This document shows positions 13,849-14,372 of a DNA stretch of 14,372 bases, in pieces. Positions within the stretch are counted from its first letter, which is position 1. Each line of letters begins with the position of its first letter. The DNA lies in contig JAEXFF010000237.1 of the NCBI GenBank assembly GCA_023400335.1, forward strand, positions 1 to 14,372. Direction: 5' to 3'. Source of the stretch: Bacteroidota bacterium (GTDB lineage: Bacteria > Bacteroidota > Bacteroidia > Bacteroidales > Marinifilaceae). The translations under genes were made by a program, and so were the position numbers. The notes beneath the pieces are model-generated. The model was not told the origin of the DNA. It saw only the letters and a list, made by a program, of their open reading frames with translations, and did not search any database.

Positions 13849-14372
13849 TGAAAAACAATACTATTCACATTAAAAATATGGTTTGTAACCGTTGCATTAT
13901 GGTTGTTACAGAAGCACTGAAAAGAATGGGGTTTACTCCACTTAGTGTTGAACTGGGGACAGCTATTTTGCAAGAACCGATAAATGCAGAGGAACGTGCT
14001 GTCATAAAGCCTGTTCTTGAAGCATACGGATTTGAGTTGATAGATGATAAACGGATGCGGATTATCGAACAAATAAAAGTTGGGGTGATTGAATTAGTGC
14101 ATTATAACGATAATTCGTCCAAGACAAACCTGTCTGATTATCTCATGGATAAGTGCCATCACGATTACAGTTTCCTTAGCAAGTTGTTTTCCGAAGTGAA
14201 TGGCATAAGTATAGAAAGATACTACATCATTCAGAAAATAGAACGTATAAAGGAACTGTTGGTGTATGATGAATTATCCATTAGCGAAATTGCCGATAAG
14301 CTTAATTACTCAAGCGCAGCACATTTAAGTACACAGTTCCGTAATATGACTGGCATTTCTCCAAGCCAGTTC
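13848..14372 (+). CDS. AraC-family regulator with heavy-metal-associated (HMA-like) N-terminus, 3'-partial
   Basis: 175 codons to the right edge, with no stop yet. Residues 1-70 look like an HMA fold: IHIKNMVCNRCIMVV carries the metal-binding CxxC (Cys13, Cys16), and the domain ends EAYGFELIDDK. The rest is an AraC/XylS double helix-turn-helix: NLSDYLMDKCHHDYSFLSKLFSEVNGISIERYYI (HTH1) and ELSISEIADKLNYSSAAHLSTQFRNMTGISPSQF (HTH2). Bacteroidetes proteins of this layout are often found on mobile elements with metal-efflux genes, so a metal- or redox-sensing regulator of a gene to the right is likely but inferred. Start options are ATG 13845 or ATG 13848, the latter overlapping the preceding TGA by one base. 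It lies beyond the possible attachment site, consistent with acquired DNA. Confidence 0.88.
   Translation, partial: MKNNTIHIKNMVCNRCIMVVTEALKRMGFTPLSVELGTAILQEPINAEERAVIKPVLEAYGFELIDDKRMRIIEQIKVGVIELVHYNDNSSKTNLSDYLMDKCHHDYSFLSKLFSEVNGISIERYYIIQKIERIKELLVYDELSISEIADKLNYSSAAHLSTQFRNMTGISPSQF

Noticed and set aside
13785..14072. Minus-strand ORF at the right end
   Set aside because: It is antisense to the clear HMA-AraC regulator.

Overview
The window looks like chromosome of a gut-type member of the Bacteroidales. The evidence is AT-rich intergenic DNA, TAnnTTTG-type -7 boxes without clear Shine-Dalgarno sites, an FtsX/MacB-type permease of the Bacteroidetes size class, a secreted GH29 fucosidase, GG-leader peptide precursors of the Bacteroidales type, and a Bacteroidetes-type tyrosine recombinase N-terminus. 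The genus cannot be fixed from the sequence; an Odoribacter- or Butyricimonas-like organism is a guess.

Layout. 1-2442 (+): a Roc-COR GTPase, open at the left edge, with a short Asn/Phe-rich segment and a helical tail at its C-terminus. A bidirectional hairpin (2460-2491) separates it from the most striking part of the window: 2496-5360 (-), eight consecutive small genes encoding secreted-type, Cys-rich peptides. Each has a near-identical 27-residue leader ending in GG, and all but the two outermost share the same start of the mature part, followed by divergent tails. No maturation or export enzyme lies in the window. 5361-5907 is AT-rich and without a convincing gene. 5908-7386 (-) is a GH29 alpha-L-fucosidase with its own TATCTTTG box. 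7387-8116 is non-coding. 8117-8974 (+) is a heavily frameshifted remnant of an outer-membrane-type protein with a carboxypeptidase-regulatory-like N-terminus.

9197-9910 (+) is ribose-5-phosphate isomerase A, convergent with a conserved two-helix membrane protein (10057-10287, -) across a shared hairpin. 10653-12977 (+) is an orphan FtsX-family ABC permease, bracketed by two copies of a 25-bp repeat (one mismatch). Past it the DNA looks like a scar of mobile elements. It holds a frameshifted tyrosine-recombinase N-terminus (13077-13210, -), a perfect 14-bp-stem terminator (13354-13388), a 17-bp stretch matching the 3' end of a serine-type tRNA (a possible attachment site, about 13409-13425), a perfect 18-bp-arm palindrome (13619-13671), and a short ORF whose stop overlaps the start of an HMA-AraC regulator that runs off the right edge.

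The best candidate for something undescribed is the eight-gene Cys-rich peptide array, whose layout (constant leader, constant N-core, variable tail) suggests a diversified family of ribosomal peptides. A possible conflict-system Roc-COR gene sits convergently next to it. Whether the two work together cannot be read from the sequence.
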